A program made the position numbers and the translations under genes. From Micractinium sp. NFX-FRZ (lineage: Eukaryota > Chlorophyta > Trebouxiophyceae > Chlorellales > Chlorellaceae): a DNA stretch of 51,880 nucleotides. The DNA lies in contig JAPTJF010000445.1 of the NCBI GenBank assembly GCA_029339195.1, positions 1-51,880 of the forward strand. Reading direction: 5' to 3'. The notes beneath the pieces were generated by a model. It was not told where the DNA came from. It saw nothing but the letters and a program-made list of their open reading frames with translations, and searched no databases. Of the stretch, positions 1 through 11,109 are shown in pieces; position 1 is the first letter of the stretch, and each line of letters starts with the position of its first letter.

Positions 1-896
1 GAAGGTGGAGATCGTCCAAGGTCTGCCTCCGCCCCGCCAAGGCAGTCGAGGGTCCTGCCATACCTAGGACCGGTCCAAGGGAGTCCAAAGCCAGCAGGCC
101 GGGCACAGACACTTGTCCGATGCGGGTGTGGGTGCCGCAGAAGGGTTGGGAACTCAGATACGAGTCCTGAGGTCAGGCCTGGTTCAGGGGGAGAAGCCGC
201 AGAGAGAGGCGCACCCTGCTGGGCTGGCCGCCACCCCGCAGCGGCGGGGTGGCGCTGAGTCACACTTGTGAGCCGGGATTGGGCTTTGCTCCGTCCCCTT
301 GGACTTGTTTGATGGTCATCCTTGCTCTTACGACTCTTGGAATACAGCCCAAGGGGCGTTCCGAAAGCAGGCCTTGCAGCATGCCACGCCGCGCCACGTC
401 GCGGCCCACGTCGCCGCCCATGACACCCGCCCGCTGCGCAGGCCCCAAGCTCGCCTGACATTCACAACTCTCTGGTTGCGCTGGCGTCATGCATTGTCAC
501 TTCACATTCATATGTGGAGCAAAGCTGTGTCATGCAGGGTGGTGTGTGTGGCAGGGGCGTAATGCAACTGGGAGGGCAAAGCAGGGGCCATACCATGCGA
601 ACAACATCGTGTGCCATGGTGGCGCTGTGCAGGCGTGGCACAACTAGAGTGAGTGAGCGGATTGAGCACACTTCTCAGAGAAAGAGGGACATGCATGGAT
701 GTGTTGTGTTGTCTGCTGTAATATGGCGCCCAAGCGCTTTCAGTTTCCATCCAAGCAATCACGGCTGCAGTGCCAAGCCCTGCGACCGGCAGCAGCCCGA
801 GGCTGCGGCTGAGGATGAGCTGCGAGCGGTGGTGGTGGGGGGGGCTCCAGCCAGCTGACGGTAAATGGCTGCATCTGAATGAGGCCAGCTCCCCTT
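1..896. repeat. Flank of a BTB-MATH repeat unit, no gene seen
   Basis: Bases 1-290 match 2741-3040 over most of their length with scattered substitutions and small gaps; a shared block lies near 14-60 and 2753-2800, and another near 246-262 and 3006-3022. Since 2741-3040 is the 5' flank of the first BTB-MATH copy, bases 1-290 are probably the 5' flank of another unit cut off by the left edge. The rest, to the stop of the next gene at 897, holds only short overlapping frames on both strands with no recognisable protein. It probably includes the 3' UTR of the minus-strand gene at 897-2449, but no TGTAA signal in the right orientation was found. Confidence 0.6.
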
Positions 897-2449
897 CTAC
901 TCTGGCACCACCTCCACCTCTGCCCGCACCACCAGCCTGTCGTTGGCCAGGTAGCCGCGGGTGTGCAGCTGCTCCAGGGTCATGAACCTGGCCCAGCCCC
1001 GGCCAAAGGCGGGAGGCTCCAGCTTCCTCTCCTCGATTGTGGAGATCTTGACAGACTGCGGCGCCGGCCCTGATTGGTCAACCACCGACACCTCAAACTT
1101 GAGTTTCAGCGGGGCTTGGCCGACCAGGAACACTGCAGAGCCAGTTTCACAGGGAACCCATTGGTGTATAGAATGTACTGTGCCAATCCCCAGCAGGCTC
1201 AAGTGATGATCCCTCGCAGGCCACGCTGCGCCCTCAGATTGCAAACCCACCGGATAGGTGCCCTGCGGCGTCATTCTCGCCACCAGGGCAGACTCGGATG
1301 CTCCACTTTCTGCCGGCAGCCGCAATCCAGGGTGACTCCACCCTCTGCCCAACCATCGAAGGCTGCTCTGAGAAACGTTCCAACGTCCACTCAAAGGATC
1401 CCACATTGGCAGCCAGCTGCAGCGCGCCAACCACTGCCACAGTTGAGGGAATTCTGCCGCACAGTGCGGGGTTGCTGCCAGCTGCTGCCCCCATGATACG
1501 CAGCAGGAGCAGCAGGGTGCGCTGGCTGCAGCTTTCCAGAATCGAAGTGAACGCAATGGTACGCAGAAGGCCGCCACTTCCAGGTGGCGGGCTGTCCATG
1601 TCAGCTGCCAGCTGGCATGCCAGCTGAGTGACGCAAGTAGCGCGAACCTCCTCCTGCTGGCAGGTGTCTGCTGCTTCTGCCCAGGCCAACAGCTCGCGGA
1701 TGGTGCCGGTCCCTGCACACAAACCACTTTGCTCAAGCACTGAGGAACACAGCACAGCGCGAGTAAGTGGAGAGGGCCACCGGCACCACTACGTTGGCAC
1801 GCACCTGCCATCTTGCTCATGTGTGCGCCCACCACAGCCAGCACCTGTGGCGCATCCAGCCTGTGAGCCAGCTGCAGCACGCCTGGCAGGCAGCTCCGCG
1901 ACACCGCTGACAGATCAGGCTGGCAGTAGGCGCAGCGGCGCAGCGCAGGAGGGCTGCCACCTCCTCAACCCTGCAGTCAGCAAACGGCTGCTCCAGCACA
2001 ACAGGCTCCTCGGGCTGCAGGGCAGCGAGGCAATATGCATCTCAACGCCACACAAGGTAAGGGAGGGAAGTAAGTACCTGCCATCAAGCGGCAGGCACAT
2101 GAGGCATTCAGCAGCACGTCATGTTGCATGGGTGGGTTGCATGCCGCCGGCGAGCTCAGCGCTTGCCAACAGCAAGCTCAAAACATCAGACCAACGAAGC
2201 ATGTGACCTGTCCTTTGGCCTCACCTGCTTGCGGGCCCTGCCGGTGCTGGTCTCGATGCACTGCAAGTCCACAAACAAGCCGCGCAGCACCCGAGAGTGC
2301 AGGCTCAGCACCGCGCTGTGCACCGGCAGGCGCACCCCTGCCACCACCAGGGTCGCATCTGCCAGCCACTCCATCTCCTCATCAGGCAGGTAGAAGCGGC
2401 GGGGCTGTTGGGGGTCAAAAGCGGCGGCAGCGCTGGCGGGGCCCGCCAT
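897..2449 (-). pseudogene. Frameshifted BTB-MATH copy
   Basis: Second copy of the gene at 3360-5123, with the same four exons: 2449-2225, 2014-1805, 1712-1251 and 1132-897. The BTB core reads DATLVVAGVRLPVHSAVLSL in exon 1. The MATH-like end (SPWIAAAGRKWSIRVCPGG, then GYLANDRLVVRAEVEV) is in exons 3-4. Exon 2 is 210 bp against 202 bp in the sister copy. The difference is a direct 8-bp tandem duplication at 1929-1944, which shifts frame and gives a stop at 1817-1819 after about 140 residues. Removing 8 bp makes the coding length exactly 1125 nt, so every other exon is still in phase. The break is probably recent, or an assembly error. A truncated BTB-only protein is possible. Confidence 0.75.
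1929..1944. repeat. 8-bp tandem duplication breaking the BTB-MATH copy
   Basis: The plus strand carries GGCGCAGC twice in direct succession (1929-1936 and 1937-1944). The intact sister gene has a single equivalent at the same codon. This is the only net change that upsets the reading frame of the copy. Confidence 0.85.
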
Positions 2450-3359
2450 AGTGGCGGCTGTGCATACACTGCCCAACTGCAAGCCAGAAGCACCTACAGG
2501 TCGGAGACCGCAGACACATTGGCAGAGATGTCAAAAATGAGCAGGTCAGTGCCTGCAAGCGAGGGGCTGAGGAGGACCCCTTCTCGGTGGGCTGCGCTGA
2601 TGGCGGGCGACCCCAGGAAGGTGAGCAGGCACCCCCTGCTGCCAGCGCGCGTTTCAGCCATCTACGCCAACTCAACAGATTCCAGCGTGCACGGCGACAC
2701 CTCAGCCTCGAGACTCTGCGCTCAAACGAGGTGATCCTGTCCAAGGCCTACCTCCACCCCGCCAAGGCAGTCGGACGTCCTGCCCTCCTTGCTGACAGCG
2801 GTTCAAGGGACACAGTAGAGCCAGCAGGCCGGGCACAGGCACTCGCCCGATGCGGGGTGTGGGTGCCGCAGCAGCGGTTGGCACACTACCGCAAGGAGAG
2901 GCAGTTGCTAAATTCAGAGGAGCCAGAAGTAGACAGAGGGACGCACCGGTGCGGGCACCAGGGTCCCCTGCTGGGTGAGCTGCTGCCGCCCCGCCGCCGC
3001 CTGGTGGCGCTGAGTCAGACTTGTGCGCTGGAACCCGGCACTGCAGACACCTGCTGCCGTTGCTTCGCCCAGCTGATACTCAGCAAACAAGCAAGTGAAC
3101 TCTGCCCCAGACCTGTTGCGCTCAGGTCCTGAATGCCAGATGCTGTTTCTTACAATGCAAAAGTCAACAAGTGTGACAGCAACGGGATTGAGAGAGGCGA
3201 CCCAGAACGACGGCAGCAAGGTGAAGAGCGAGACCAGCAAACGGCAGCGCAACAGGTAGGGTCAAAACAGGCATTACATTTAAGGGGGCGTCCCAAGCAG
3301 CCTGAAGTGCTGCAGGCTGGCAGGCAGCACTAGGATTGATTTGCAGGGTGCATGCCGCC
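2450..3359. repeat. Intergenic 5' flank, partly duplicated
   Basis: This spacer lies between two BTB-MATH genes on the minus strand. Bases 2741-3040 match 1-290, and 3020-3165 match 5642-5790 (the flank upstream of the next copy), so the duplicated unit is gene plus 5' flank. No convincing gene was seen. Two TTACA pentamers (3274-3278 and 3150-3154) read TGTAA on the minus strand, downstream of the stop of the gene at 3360. Confidence 0.6.
3274..3278 (-). terminator. TGTAA polyadenylation signal of the BTB-MATH gene
   Basis: TGTAA on the minus strand, 82 nt after the stop codon at 3360-3362. A second TGTAA at 3150-3154 may be an alternative. TGTAA is the usual near-upstream poly(A) element of green algae; use at this site is inferred. 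Confidence 0.5.
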
Positions 3360-5123
3360 TCACTGCACCTCCAACTCCACCCGCACCACCAGTCTATTGT
3401 TGGCAAGGTAGCCCCGCGAGCGCAGCACCTCCAAGCTCATGAACCCCCAGTTCCATACCGTCTTGGTCGCCAGACTTGTAGCTGAAAACTCTTTGAAGTC
3501 TCCTGTCCTGCGTGCCACGTTAGCTGGCGCCTCCACTGTCTGATCGACCACCGTCAGCGAGAACTTGGCTGCCAACGGAGTGTTGGCTACGAGGAACACT
3601 GCGCAGGGGGAAAACACAACCAGTGTTTGATTGACTGACGAGAGCATGGTCGCTTGAAAGACTCGTTGCATGCTGTCAGATGCAAATGCTGCTGTGGTGC
3701 AGATGGGCATTGCAGGCACGCACCTACTTGCCTCCGGCAGCACACTGTTTATGCTCACTGCGGCCAACCAGCACAGGGAGCACTGCAACTCTAACACTGC
3801 TGGAACACCGCATACAGGCAGGGACACTCACCTAACAGTTGTCCAGCAGCAGCAGCATTCAGGCCCCCAGGGTAGACGCAGATGCTCCACAGCCTGCCAG
3901 CAGCCGCAAACCAGGGCGACTCCACCTGGTGACCCACTGCCACAGGCTGCTCCGAAAACCGCTCCAGCGTCCACTCAAATGCCCCCGTGCTGCCGGGCTG
4001 CAGCGCACTAAGCACTGCATCTGCGGAGGAGGTGCAGCTGCGAAGCAGGGTGCTCCCCTGCTGCGCTGCACCCCTGCCCGCTGCAGTCATCATGTGCAGC
4101 AGCGTGAGCAGCGTGCGCTGGCTGCAGCCCTCGAGAAGCGAGCACTGGATGCTGGCTGCTGCAAGGAAGTCAGAGGTGCCTGCCAGGCTGTCCATGCCGT
4201 CCGCCAGGTGGCGCGCCACTACAATGAGGCACGTGATGCGCAGCTGCTCTTGCTGGCAGGTGTCGGCTGCTTCCGCCCAGGCCAGCAGCTCGAGGATGGT
4301 GGTCGCGGCACTGTCTGCACATACGGGTTTCACAGAGTGTGCAAGCGGCTCAGTTTTGCCACCAAGGAAGCAAGAGCCCCAACACTTGCATGCTGCGAGG
4401 GGAGGGGCAGGCATCACAGGCACCAGCTCGGCTCGCTTCCGGAGCAATGAGCACGCACGGCCCAAGGATGCTCCGCAGCTACATCGGCTGTGGCAGCAAA
4501 TGCGTACCTGCAGCCGAGCTCATGTGTGCGCCCACTGCAGCCAGCACCTTTGGCGCGTTGAGACGGTGAGCCAGGCGCAGCACGCCCGGCAAGCAGCCAG
4601 CTGGCAGCCCATCCATGGCTCCAGCATCGTAGGCACAGCGCAGGAATGCAGCCACCTCCTCCAGCCGGCAGTCGGCAAATGGCTGCTCCAGCACCACTGG
4701 CTCCTCGGGCTGCAGACGCATACATGGTAGTATGATGTGTGGTGAAAAGAGCTAGATGCTGAAGGTTGACTCTCGAGGTGGAACACAAGCAAAAGTGTCA
4801 CGCCCGCCAAACTCTGTAGTGAGGTGCACACCAATGCAAGGTCGGCAGGAGCACAAAGTAGGCAAGGCCGGCAGGAGCTGGCCCTTGGCCCTCACCTGCT
4901 TGCGCTTGCGGCCCCTGCTGCTGCCGTTGTCTACGCCCGCCATGTCCACAAACAAGCCGCGCAGCACCCGCGACTGCAGGCTCAGCACCGCGCTGTGCAC
5001 CGGCAGGCGCACGCCCTCCACCACCAGGGTTGCATCCGCTAAGCTCTCCATCTCCTCATCAGGCAGGTAGAAGCGCCGGGGCTGCTCCGGGTCAAAGGCA
5101 GCCGCACTGGCGGGTTCTGCCAT
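3360..5123 (-). CDS. BTB/POZ-MATH domain protein
   Basis: Four exons (5123-4896, 4709-4508, 4314-3832, 3598-3360) join in phase to 1152 nt, 383 residues. BTB/POZ is N-terminal: DATLVVEGVRLPVHSAVLSL near residues 26-45, continuing in exon 2. A helical linker in exon 3 may be BACK-like. A C-terminal MATH/TRAF-like domain begins near residue 285 (SPWFAAAGRLWSICVYPGG) and ends with GYLANNRLVVRVELEV at the C-terminus. In plants MATH-BTB proteins usually have MATH first and serve as substrate adaptors of cullin-3 ubiquitin ligases; here the order is reversed. Adaptor function is inferred from the BTB and MATH combination. The start is the ATG before AEPASAAAFDPEQPRRFYL. A frameshifted tandem copy lies just downstream. 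Confidence 0.85.
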
Positions 5124-6108
5124 GATGAGAATGCAGCACCTCCAGGTGGGCAGCTGCACAAGAGGGGTGCATCAAGGAGAGTGGGAAGTTGGCTTGTTGC
5201 TGGCGGTGGCAGCGGTGCCGCTGCCCAGAGACCTGTTGCCTCCCGCCGAGGCGCACTCCTTGTGTGCCCAACCTGGCGCAATCCCATTACGTTTCTGAGT
5301 GGCGCAGCATGCACATACGGCGCACTCGCACTCACCCGCCCAGCGGGTGGACGCAATTTGAAGGAGAAGCGCACTCCTGTCCCTCTATTGCTCGCACCGG
5401 CCTGCGTACAGGATGCTCAAACTGAGAAGCGGGGCCTGAGCGACACAGGCAAAGGCGAAGGCCGCACTCCCTCCTGCATCTGCAGGGCAGCAGCACAGCG
5501 CAGCACAGCACCGCAGGGGCGGGGGCAGACGCATGCACTGGAGCCAGGGGGCAACCACCACTGAAACTGCGATCCTGGTGAGATTCCCACCGACATGTGA
5601 TGCACGTGTTGCCGATCACACACTGGCAGCTCGCTCATAGGCACTTGATGCTGGACCCTGGGCACTGCACCCACCTCCCGCCGATGCATTGCCCTGCTGC
5701 TCCTCTGCTAACAGGCCGACAGCGCTGCCCCAAGCCTGCTTAGCTCTGCTTCCGAGATGTCAGATGTTTCTTACATCGCAAATGCATGCACTGCTCAAGC
5801 AGCCAGGCAGGCATTCAGACACTTGGGGAGGCAGGCAGGCAGGCAAGTGATGCCGCCACTTGCGCTCGCTTCACCTGCCGCCCTCTCTGCCGTGCGCTCT
5901 CGACCTGCAGGCGAGGGCGCACCGTCAGCTGCCACCCAGCAGAGGAGCCTGTCGGCTGATACCACCACTCAACCTGCCATTCATGTTCATGTTCATGTTG
6001 CACCTCAGCAACATGTCAAGCAGCGTAGGCAGCAGAACAGAGTGCCCGGTTCGGGCCAACCGCAGTGCACCCGGAGCAGCAGACCTCACCTGGCCGCGAG
6101 GGGACACC
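5124..6108. other. Intergenic spacer, no gene seen
   Basis: Separates the start of the BTB-MATH gene from the stop of the RS-protein gene, both on the minus strand. Bases 5642-5790 resemble 3020-3165. Near 5978-6000 a short TTCATG hexamer repeat occurs. TTACA at 5771-5775 gives TGTAA on the minus strand, a possible poly(A) signal for the gene ending at 6109. The short frames present do not look coding. Confidence 0.5.
5771..5775 (-). terminator. Possible TGTAA poly(A) signal of the RS-protein gene
   Basis: TGTAA on the minus strand, 334 nt after the stop at 6109-6111. The surrounding ~35 bp are also found at 3130-3165, as if the 3' flank of this gene was copied together with the BTB-MATH unit. 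Confidence 0.4.
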
Positions 6109-9100
6109 TCAATCCCTAGAACGCGCGCGCCTGCCAGACCTACCACCACGGTCGCGGCTGCGGCTGCGCGACCGGCGGGGGCTCCTGCTGCCGCGACGGT
6201 CTCGCCTGTAGCAAGGCGGCGGCAGCAGCAGGGTGGGCGGGGCAGGGGTGGGCGCGGTCAGGCAGGCAAGCAGTGAGGCAGGCCAGCAGGCTGGGAGGTG
6301 GGCCCTGCAGCCAGCCGGCCGGAAGGGTGTGCAGCAGGCAGTGACACATGCAGGCAGGCAGCAAGGCAGGCAGGCTCTGGGGACCTGCTGTGCCAACTTG
6401 GTGCAGACAGCAAGCAGCCGCAGGCAAACGTGACATGCCCCCATACCCACCTCGAACGATCCTTGCTTCTGCTGCGGCTGCGCCGGTCCTCCCGCCGGCT
6501 GCTCTTGCGCTCCTTGCTCCTGCTGCGGCTGCGCCGGCTGCGCTTCCCCCCAGCATCCCGGCTGCGGCTGCGACGGCTGCGCTTCCGGTCCCGGCTGCGG
6601 CTGCGGCTCTTGCTGCGCCGCTCGCTGCGGCGGCTGCTCTTCCGCTCAAGCTCCCGGCTGCGGCTGCGGCTCCTGCTGCCGCGCCGCCCCTCCCGCCGGT
6701 CGCTGCTGCGCCTGGAACCCCGCCGCTCCAGCTGCTGCTCCTGCTGCTCCCCGGACGGCGTGGCGGCATTGCCCGTCTCCCCAGGCGCTGCGTTGTGCGG
6801 CGGGGCTGGGTCAGGCTCAGGCTCCGCTGCAGCTGGCGGCAGGGGCGGCGCTGCCCGCTCGTCTGCTACTGCCGCCGGAGCGGTGGCGGCTGCCGCCGCC
6901 GCTGCCGCCCCTGCAGGCGCGGCCAGCTGCGGCGTGGGCAGCAGCTCCAGCCGGTGCCCCTCCGTCTCCCGCACGCTGGCAGTGGAATGGATGCGCACGG
7001 CGTATGAAGGGGGCTGGATGCTGATGTCCACGCCCACCACTGTGGCCAGGCTGCGCCGCCCATCCCTCTCAATGTAGTGCACTGAAGCGCCCTTGGCAAA
7101 GTGCACCACTGCCGCTGCAGCCGGTGCTGCCGGTGCTGCCGCTGGTCCCTGCTGCTGCTGCTGGGGGGCGAGCTGCCGGGCAGGCGCTGGCGCTGGCGCT
7201 GGCGCAGCTGTGGCAGGTTCGTCATCCTCAGCATCGCCGTCTTGCTCCATGCTCTCCATGCCGCCGTCCCGCTGCTGCTGCTGCTGCTGCTGGGTTAGTG
7301 GCTGTTTTTGGAGGGGTGGGTGCTGCTGCTGCTGCGCCTCCTCCTCCTGCTGCTCCTCCTCCTCATCCGAGCCATATGCCAGCCCAAGCAGCGCGCCGCC
7401 CCCGCTGCCGCCCCCGCTGCCGCCCTCCTCCTCCTCCTCCTCATCGCTGCCAGAGCTGCCGCCTCCCACAAGGCCGCCTGCTGGTGCCAGCACCTCCACA
7501 GCTCCAGCTCGTGGCTGCGCCTGCTGTGCCTGCTGTGCCTGCTTTGCTGCACCGCCGCACGGCTTGCCAAGCACTTCCCAGGCAATCTCATCTGCGGCAG
7601 GAAAGGAGGTACAGGGGGCAGGGCGGAGACGAGAGGGGACAGTGAGGCTTCGAGCATGGCGCAGGTTGGTGCGGAGGCCAGCGCAACGCAGCAGAGCGCA
7701 ATCCCAAACACTAACAGCGCAGGGCAGCGCAGCGAAGTGCAGCACGGTACAGCAGCAGGCTGAACAGCGCAGCCCCAGGTGGAAAGCATGCCGCCAGCCC
7801 CTCCACCGCCGTTGCAGGCACGCATGCTAGCTCCTCAACCACCTGCCCTGCCCTGCCCTGCCCTGCCCAGCTGTGCTCCTTCCCAGCTGTCCCCGCCACC
7901 TGGCATCACTCACCCAGCATAGCATCCGTCACCTCCACCAGAACACCGCCCAGGTGCCGCTTCACCTCCATGTTTATCTTTGCCCGCCGCTCTGCCTCGT
8001 CCTCCTGCATGTGTGGGCAGGGAGGGCAGAGAGCACAGGCAGGGGCCAATGATCAGGAGAGGCAAGGCACGCAAGGCAATGGTGTGGGTGCAGGCCAGGG
8101 GCAGGCATGGGAGGCGTAGGCGCCTTGGCTGGACAAAGCAACACCAGCAAAATGCAGTGGCGACCTGGCTGGGGCGCCATTGCGCGGCCTGTAGTGCTGG
8201 GCAACCCACCGAAGAGGCTGCAGCGAGGAGCCGCCACCACACACAGCAACCCATCTCAGCACACCCCTCCGCATCACCCGCACTCTCAAAGCCCTACCTG
8301 CGGCTCCTCCTCATCATCATCTGACGCCACCCCACCGCTGCCCTGCCGCTTGGCAGCCGCCCCCTTCTTCCCCCTCCCTTTTTCGTCCTCCTCCTCCTCG
8401 TCGCCGCCCCAGCGGGAGCCGCCGCCAGCCTTGGCGGCCTGCCGCCGCCGGGCCGAGCCGCCGCCCTCCGCCTCCTCCCCGTTCTCGTCTTCTGAGCCCG
8501 ACGTGTCGTCGCTGCCGTGGCGCCGCGCTGCGCGTGCTGCCTCCCGAGCAGCCAGCTTGTCGGCCTCTGCCTTGCGCTTTAAAATCTCCTGCTGCAGCCA
8601 CTCTGGGATCGCTTTCTTCGGCTGAGTTGGCATGCCCGGCATGCCACCTGGCATCATGCCGGGCATGCTGGCGCCGTAGGGGTGGGCCATCATCGCTGCT
8701 GCCGGCGCCGCCGCCGGCATGCCGGCATACGGCGGCACGCTGACGGGCACTTGTGCTGCCGCGGCCTGGTGGAACATCGCAGCTGAGGGCGCATAGGGCT
8801 GCGCCGCCACTGCCGGCTGCATGTGGTAGGCCATTGCGGGTGCTGCGCCGTACTGCTGCTGCGGCGGCGCGCCGTACCCCTGCTGCGGCATTGCAGGCGA
8901 CGCATACGGCTGCCCGTAAGCGGGCTGCGCTGCTGCCGCGGGCATGCCGGGCTGCATGTAGTAGCCGGCAGCGTACTGCGCCTGTGCCGCCTCCCACTGC
9001 TGCCACATCGCCGCCTGCTGCTCTGCCGAGAGGGACGCATACTGGTCGGCACTCATCTGATCCAACCCACCGCCGCTGGCTGCAGCGCCGCCCCAGCCGG

Positions 9101-9545
9101 CATTGGGGTCTGCCGCAGGCACAGGCGCTGCTGGGGCTGCCTGGTAGCCATAATGTTGCTGCTGGTGCGGGTCGGCGGGCGGCGGCGGTGGTGCAGGCGC
9201 GGCATGGTAGCCGTACTGCTGCTGCTGCTGCTGCTGCTGCTGGTCTGGTGCTACGCCAGGTGCGTGATAGCCATACTGCTGCTGCTGCTGTGGGTCTGCA
9301 GGCGGCACTGCTGCTGCAGGCGCCAACTGGTAGCCATACTGCTGCTGGTGGAAGTCCACGGGCGGCGGCGGCGGTGCCAGCTGTGGCGGTGCTGGCGGTG
9401 CCGGTGGGGGTGGCGGCAGCTGGGCGCCGTGTGTCTGACCGTAATCATCGCCAGGGTGCTGCTGGGGCGGCAAGGGTGGCTGCTGCAGCTCGGGCGGAGG
9501 TGGCGGAGGAGCGTCGAAGGAGGGGGGTGGGGGAGGCGGATCCAT
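6109..9545 (-). CDS. Q/P-rich RS-domain protein, PNISR-like, with Tudor-like insert
   Basis: Four exons (9545-8298, 8004-7914, 7591-6451, 6205-6109) join in phase to 858 residues. Residues 1-300 are a Pro/Gln/Tyr-rich low-complexity region with many QYGY-type motifs and (CAG)n-encoded glutamines, including AAMWQQWEAAQAQYAAGYYM. Next come IPEWLQQEILKRKAEADKL (about 308-326), an acidic stretch, and a segment with VEVTDAMLGDEIAWEVLGK across exons 2-3. This order resembles the splicing-associated SR-like protein PNISR. Near 605-660 is a small beta-rich segment (HYIERDGRRSLATVVGVDIS) that looks Tudor/SH3-like. Residues from about 731 to the end are an RS domain typical of nuclear-speckle proteins. 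An in-frame GTG at 9596 is rejected as start in favour of the ATG at 9545. Its role in pre-mRNA processing is inferred. Confidence 0.6.
7272..7292. repeat. (CTG)7 microsatellite, polyQ on minus strand
   Basis: Seven CTG units inside exon 3 of the RS-protein gene, read as glutamines on the minus strand. A larger tract of the same kind occurs at 9216-9242. Confidence 0.8.
7838..7868. repeat. CCCTG pentamer repeat in intron 2
   Basis: A run of CCCTG units lies inside intron 2 of the minus-strand RS-protein gene (7592-7913). Five-base repeats like this are common in the introns of this window. Confidence 0.7.
9216..9242. repeat. (CTG)9 microsatellite, polyQ on minus strand
   Basis: Nine CTG units in exon 1 of the RS-protein gene, encoding a glutamine run within the QYGY-rich region. 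Likely length-variable between strains. Confidence 0.85.
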
Positions 9546-9813
9546 GTCAGTGTCTGCTAGTAAGCTGGATGCGCGATCAATAGAGCGTGTAGTCACAGGG
9601 ACAGGAGCGTTGCGTGTGAATGATCAATTGGGGGCTGCTCAGGGCGCTTGGTCTGTTGCTGCATTGCTCTGCAGTGCCCGATGTGCAATGCTGGCCTCCA
9701 TCGGCTGTTCAGGCGCGAAATGGAGACAAAGCAGGCCGTGGTTCGCATGCTGGGCTGCCAGCCTGCTTGAAGAGGCGAATTCACGCGGTCTTGCTTTCGT
9801 GGTGATCGCAACA
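9546..9813. promoter_or_regulatory. Divergent promoter region, RS protein / SPT6
   Basis: The 268 bp between two head-to-head start codons must contain both 5' UTRs and both core promoters. No clear TATA box was recognised. The divergent pairing of an RNA-processing gene with an elongation factor could allow co-expression; that is inference only. Confidence 0.55.
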
Positions 9814-11077
9814 ATGTCGGACTTCATCGATAAGGACGCGGCGGAGGAGCCGGAGGAGCAGGAAGAGGCTGCCGCCGAGGAGGCTGAGGACGGCCTGCCG
9901 GCTGACGAAGAGGAGGCATCGGAGGGATCCGATGAAGGAGAGGATGAGGAGGGCGGCAGCGGCAGCGACAGCGACGACTCCAGCGCCGAGGGCGACGACG
10001 AGGTGCGCGGTGCACGCTTTTGAGAGCCCCCAGAGCTGCACTGTGGGGGCAGGGCCGTTTGGGTCAGCCTGCGAAGCCGGCCGGCGTTTGCAGATCACCT
10101 GTGGGTTGGCGGCGGCAACCATCACCGCCACTTGCCGCCTGCCGCCCAGGCCCACGCCTGTTGCACACTGCTCCTGCTGCCTGGTGCCGCTGCAGGACGA
10201 GTTCGAAAAGGACGGGTTCATAGTTGACGAGGACGAGGAGGAGGAAGGTACATGGGTGCCACCGGGAGCGGCAGCGGCCGGCGCTGGCAGTGCCTGCCCT
10301 GCTGCTCAGGTGGCCGTGCCTGCCCCTGCCCCGTTTGTAGCAGCAGGATCAACCATGCAGTGCCGCTCTTTCCTGTGCTTCTGGTTGTGCTGCAGGTGAT
10401 GACAAGGAGGGCAGCGACGTCGAGGGCGCTGCAGAGGCAAAGAAGCGGCGCAAGAAGGGCAAGAAGCGGCACCGGGAGCTGGTGCTGGATGAGGAGGTGG
10501 GTGCTGGGTGCTGGGCTTGCTGTTGGCAGCACAACTGCTTGCTGCTTGCATGGGAAGGCGCCACCCAGGGTGCTTGTTTGTGTGCTGCCGGATCTCTGGC
10601 CGCCCTTTGCATGCCTGTGCTGGTTGCCAGCTGCGCTCGGCCCGCTGGCGCCTTGTCCGGCGCCTTGGCTGCGGTGTCCGGCCTGCATGCTGATTCGCTG
10701 TTCACTTGATGAGCGCTGCTTTGCACCCCCTCTGGTTCGCCTTGATCAAAGCGCCTGCTGCCTGTCACACGCGCAACCCCTCCAATTCGTCAAACCGCCT
10801 GCCTACCCATTGCCCCTCGCACACACTGTCACACCACAGGACTATGAGCTGCTGGAGGACAACACAGGCATCCGGCGGCAGCGCCCGCAGCAGCAGCACC
10901 GGCGCATCAAAAAAGCGCGCGACGCTGAGGGCGGCGGCGCCGGCGCGCAGCAGCACGACGCGGCACGTGCACTGCAGGTGCCGGTTGCGGCGGGCTTGCT
11001 GTTGAGACAGGGATGGCTTCTGAGGCTAGGGCAGGCTAGGGCAGTGCGGTGATTAGTGAATGCATGCTGCAGGAGCA

Positions 11078-11109
<32 letters not shown>

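Noticed and set aside
5979..6000. Possible CRISPR-like or regulatory repeat (TTCATG units)
   Set aside because: Only three to four hexamers without spacers; a simple microsatellite in a eukaryotic intergenic region.
6298..7077. Plus-strand Leu/Arg-rich frame of 259 codons
   Set aside because: Complement of the RS repeats and Ala-rich part of the minus-strand RS protein; low-complexity shadow.
9545..9596. GTG start extending the RS protein by 17 residues
   Set aside because: Not an ATG; the in-frame ATG at 9545 begins the characteristic Pro-rich N-terminus.
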